From: Gammaproteobacteria bacterium
Lineage (GTDB): Bacteria; Pseudomonadota; Gammaproteobacteria; UBA9214
NCBI GenBank assembly: GCA_029881775.1
Contig: JAOULY010000102.1
Coordinates: 1 to 6,772, forward strand
Reading direction: 5' to 3'
DNA: 6,772 nucleotides
Shown here: positions 4,313 to 6,772 of the stretch, piece by piece
How the letters are laid out: every line of letters starts with the position of its first letter
How positions within the stretch are numbered: the stretch's first letter is position 1
The notes under the pieces: generated by a model
Databases searched by the model: none
What the model was told of the DNA's origin: nothing
What the model saw: the letters and a program-made list of their open reading frames with translations, nothing else
Translations under genes and position numbers: made by a program

Positions 4313-6303
4313 CCCTGCCAGTAAATATCCGCTTCCGGTTCTGCACGTAATACCGAACGGGTTTCAATGGACGCGCGGTTCTGCAGCGCCGAAAGCAGTT
4401 TTTCCAGCGGTGCGACATAGTCATTTCTCGAGCGCAGGTAACTGACCAGCGGCAGCCGGTTTTCCACGTATAGCGAGGCTACCTTGCCCATCCAGATCGT
4501 ACTCCCGCTGCCCGCCAGCCGTCGGTTCGAAGGCCACAGCCGGACGACGGTCAGCAGCTCTTCGTCGGCTGCATGTGGTGCAATCATAAACAGCGTCTGG
4601 TGCTGGCCGTCATGCACTTCCGGCAGTACTGGCAAGGTATTGATATCCGGTTCGGGCGCCAGCCAGTTCATTGCGCTGACCGGACTGAGCGTCGGTGCCG
4701 GTTGCCATCCCTGTTTTATAAGCACCAACTGCAATGTGGCCAGTGATCCGCCCCACTGGAAGTTGATGGGCTGGCTGTGCCCGCCTTCCAGGTCGACGCG
4801 GTAGGCGGGTAGCGACTCCCAGCCGGCTTTCACCCAGTCGGCCTGCATGATCGATTGCATCTGTATGCGGGGCTCATACAGTGCAAGTTCCCGTGAGAAG
4901 TGCTGGCGTGTCTGCCAGCTGCCGACAACCAGCAGCAACACCCCGGTGACCAGCAGCAACTGCCTGACCGGCAATACCGGTGCCCGGTGCCGATCGTAGG
5001 CAATGCCGATGAGGGTGACCCAGAAAATACCCAGGCTCAGACCGGCCAGTACATCCGAGAACCAGTGCGCGCCCAGATACACACGAGACAAGGCTATCAG
5101 CAGGATCAGCATGCCGGCCGCGGAGTAGGGTAGCCAGCGCCGCGCAAGCGGCAGTTCGCGCGCGATCAGCAGCGCCAGGAAACCGTAGACGACGAGACTC
5201 ATGCTGGTATGCGCGCTCGGGAATGAATGGCCGGCGATGGATTCAAGCGGGCGTTCGATGGCGGTCGTGACTTTCAGAATCCATGTCAGCAGGCCGGCGC
5301 ACAGGTAGGTGATCAGCCAGTGGACGGCTGCCTGGGTGCGGCCCTGCCATAACAGCCAGGCAACGCCGCCGGCCAGCACTACCGCCAGCAGCCGCTGGTT
5401 GCCCAGCCCGGTGAAAAACACCATGACGCTATCAAACCAGGGTGTGCGTAACTGGTCGAGGGTATGAAAGATGTACGCATCGATGCCAGACAGCAGCTGA
5501 CCATGCAGCAGTTCGCTTGAAATCAGCAGCAGCAGCAACCACAGGGTGATAAACATCAGCATGGAGAGGATGGCAAGGCCGCGCGCTTCCGGGTGGTCGG
5601 GATCCAGCAGCGAGCCGGCCAGTGGCTGGATGTGCGGATGGTTGCGTGACCAGTGCAGGACGCGGTTCGTCAGGCTGGCCGCGTGTGGGCGCAGTATCCG
5701 TATCAGGCTGTTGATCAGCCACACGCCGAGCCAGGCAAAACCGGTAAGCGCGACCAGCAGGACCACCAGGCGTCCGGCGACTTCGGCGGCGAGTCCGAGC
5801 GAGGCGCCGAACACCATGCCGGGCAGTATGTAAACCGGTGCCCACAGGATGCAGGCAATGATGTCTATCAGCAGGAAGCGCCCTGTCGTCATGTTCATCA
5901 TCCCGGCAATCGCCGGGATGATTGGCCGCAACGGGCCGATAAAACGTGCCATGAAGATGCTCTTGCCGCCGTGGTGAACAAAGTAGTCCACGCCGTTGTT
6001 CACCAGTTCAGGGTAGCGCCGGAATGGCCACATGACGCGCAGCCGCTGGTGGTAATGATGACCCAGGAAATAGCTGAGGAAATCGCCCGTGATTGCACCG
6101 GCTATGGTCCAGAACAGGATGGGATAGAGGGGCAGGGCGCCGGTGGCAATCAATGCGCCGGCACCGAACAACATGGCGGCGCCGGGAATCAGCAGACCGA
6201 GCACGACCAGGGACTCCATCAGGGAAATGCAAAACACGGCCGTGTTGAACGCGTACGGGTGCAGCGCAACCCAGTCAAGCAGTGTTTGTAGCAGTTCATC
6301 CAT
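4279..6303 (-). CDS. DedA-PAP2-LssY-like fusion membrane protein
   Basis: The 674-residue protein has three parts. Residues 1-200 are a YabI-like DedA domain: E30, PG at 40-41, TGDFLSYFLG, and ARFIGPLRP with R120 and R126 spaced as in E. coli YqjA. Ala42 replaces the second acidic residue of YqjA, as I recall is also non-acidic in YabI. Residues about 240-440 are a multi-pass PAP2 phosphatase with all three motifs intact: K344-x6-R351-P352, P362-S-A-H365, and S406-R-x5-H413-x3-D417. After a hydrophobic helix (about 447-462), residues about 475-674 are a soluble tail resembling the LssY C-terminal family, of unknown role. DedA proteins move lipid carriers such as undecaprenyl phosphate; PAP2 enzymes remove phosphate from lipid (pyro)phosphates. 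The fusion could couple the two steps, but the substrate is not shown here. ATG at 6303-6301 is the first in-frame start; only a weak GGCA lies upstream. The gene faces the receiver gene and overlaps its end. Confidence 0.92.
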   Translation of the reverse strand: MDELLQTLLDWVALHPYAFNTAVFCISLMESLVVLGLLIPGAAMLFGAGALIATGALPLYPILFWTIAGAITGDFLSYFLGHHYHQRLRVMWPFRRYPELVNNGVDYFVHHGGKSIFMARFIGPLRPIIPAIAGMMNMTTGRFLLIDIIACILWAPVYILPGMVFGASLGLAAEVAGRLVVLLVALTGFAWLGVWLINSLIRILRPHAASLTNRVLHWSRNHPHIQPLAGSLLDPDHPEARGLAILSMLMFITLWLLLLLISSELLHGQLLSGIDAYIFHTLDQLRTPWFDSVMVFFTGLGNQRLLAVVLAGGVAWLLWQGRTQAAVHWLITYLCAGLLTWILKVTTAIERPLESIAGHSFPSAHTSMSLVVYGFLALLIARELPLARRWLPYSAAGMLILLIALSRVYLGAHWFSDVLAGLSLGIFWVTLIGIAYDRHRAPVLPVRQLLLVTGVLLLVVGSWQTRQHFSRELALYEPRIQMQSIMQADWVKAGWESLPAYRVDLEGGHSQPINFQWGGSLATLQLVLIKQGWQPAPTLSPVSAMNWLAPEPDINTLPVLPEVHDGQHQTLFMIAPHAADEELLTVVRLWPSNRRLAGSGSTIWMGKVASLYVENRLPLVSYLRSRNDYVAPLEKLLSALQNRASIETRSVLRAEPEADIYWQGQVLLAWETAS

Positions 6304-6368
6304 CGGGCGGGTGCCAGGTTATTTTTTTACCATGAGGTCAGACTGCGGTCCGGGTTGTGCTGATTAAT

Positions 6369-6553
6369 ATTATTTAGCCACGGAATCCACGGAAGGACAC
6401 GGAAAATATCAGTCCGGCTTCGCCGGAACCCACTCGTCATTGCGGGCGGGGTGCAGCAGCCTCCCTTAGGGTATTGCCGGTGTAACGCGAACGCTTTATC
6501 AGCAATAGTATTGATCTTTTCCGTGTCCTTCCGTGGATTCCGTGGTAAATAAT
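6369..6553. mobile_element. MITE-like element with long terminal inverted repeats
   Basis: A perfect 29-base inverted repeat (6378-6406 with 6517-6545) is extended outward by ATTATTTA/TAAATAAT across one bulged G at 6377, and inward by GAT with one mismatch. Each arm is made of short direct sub-repeats (CCACGGAA, CCACGGAA, ACACGGAA). The 110-bp core has no ORF and contains a TCCGGC-TTC-GCCGGA hairpin at 6413-6427. Arms of this CCACGGA/ACACGGA type recur as dispersed repeats in many environmental bacterial genomes as I recall. No clear target-site duplication is visible, and no transposase is nearby. It might be a non-autonomous transposon, or a REP-like structured repeat. Confidence 0.7.
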
Positions 6554-6620
6554 TTGTAGTTGCGTATCAGGAACGTAACACATGGCCACTAACGGCTGCG
6601 GTCTCCTCCTGCAGTAATCC

Positions 6621-6683
6621 GTAGGGTGCACCATGTGCACCGTGTTTTATTCAAACCCTGCCGGTGCGCACAGCGCACCCTAC
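6621..6683. repeat. GTAGGGTGC inverted repeat, dispersed-repeat type
   Basis: GTAGGGTGC at 6621-6629 is the inverse of GCACCCTAC at 6675-6683. The pairing continues imperfectly to about 22 bases per arm (6621-6642 with 6662-6683, about 18 matches) around a 19-base loop. The wording GTAGGGTGCGCAC/GGTGCGCACAGCGCACC is a familiar dispersed palindromic repeat of gammaproteobacterial genomes. No T-tract follows, so I do not call it a terminator. Confidence 0.6.
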
Positions 6684-6772
6684 TCAGATTCAGACATATC
6701 CGCATATCGATATCACGGAGCAGGCAGCACGGTTGTACAAGCCCCGGAATAATCCGTAAATCAAATTAGATA

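Larger units (their letters stand above)
6304..6772. other. Long intergenic region without a supported gene
   Basis: It holds the 185-bp inverted-repeat element (6369-6553), a smaller inverted repeat (6621-6683) and AT-rich flanks. A 67-codon frame on the - strand (6437-6640) runs across both repeats and looks spurious. The promoter of the DedA-PAP2 gene should lie in 6304-6370, but I see no convincing -35/-10 pair. 6684-6772 contains a palindromic ATATCGATAT (6704-6713) and no recognisable gene. Confidence 0.7.

Noticed and set aside
5653..6291. 212-codon + strand frame opposite the DedA domain
   Set aside because: It is entirely antisense to a gene with complete DedA motifs. The translation is Gln/His/Gly-rich low-complexity, typical of a shadow frame.

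Overview
The window looks like chromosomal DNA of an environmental gammaproteobacterium. Coding regions are moderately GC-rich and intergenic DNA is AT-richer. The two response regulators most resemble the receiver domain of enterobacterial GlrR (QseF), and the membrane protein resembles the E. coli YabI branch of DedA fused to a PAP2 phosphatase. Taxonomy below class level cannot be read from the sequence.

Left part (1-4312, all + strand): three related surface-protein genes lie in tandem. Each ends in a nearly identical C-terminal fibronectin type III (FN3) domain of about 85 residues. The first (1-606) is cut by the window edge and carries cadherin-like/He_PIG repeats before its FN3. The second (1147-2604) is a 485-residue lipoprotein. 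The third (3403-3897) is a 164-residue minimal lipoprotein whose linker is built from a 27-bp repeat. The second and third genes each overlap a downstream stand-alone receiver gene (2594-3028 and about 3839-4312). The two receivers are about 80% identical, keep all phosphorylation residues and have no output domain.

The two lipoprotein-receiver modules are ancient tandem duplicates that include about 360 bp of upstream DNA. Most of that DNA has diverged, but several islands are conserved at identical distances: two TGTC-N10-GACA-like sites 66 bp apart, a TAGTTACAG block and a sigma-54-type -24/-12 element just before the start codon. TGTC-N10-GACA is the operator I recall for the sigma-54 activator GlrR in E. 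coli. I therefore infer that a GlrR-like activator encoded elsewhere switches on both modules, and that each module makes an extra GlrR-like receiver without the activator part. Such a receiver could act as a phosphate sink, dominant-negative partner or feedback regulator. This is the most interesting system in the window.

Right part: a convergent - strand gene (6303-4279) encodes a three-part membrane protein (DedA, PAP2, LssY-like C-terminus) and overlaps the end of the second receiver gene by 34 bp. The last 470 bp (6304-6772) contain no convincing gene. They hold a 185-bp element with long terminal inverted repeats and a second, smaller inverted repeat, both of the type often dispersed in environmental proteobacterial genomes.
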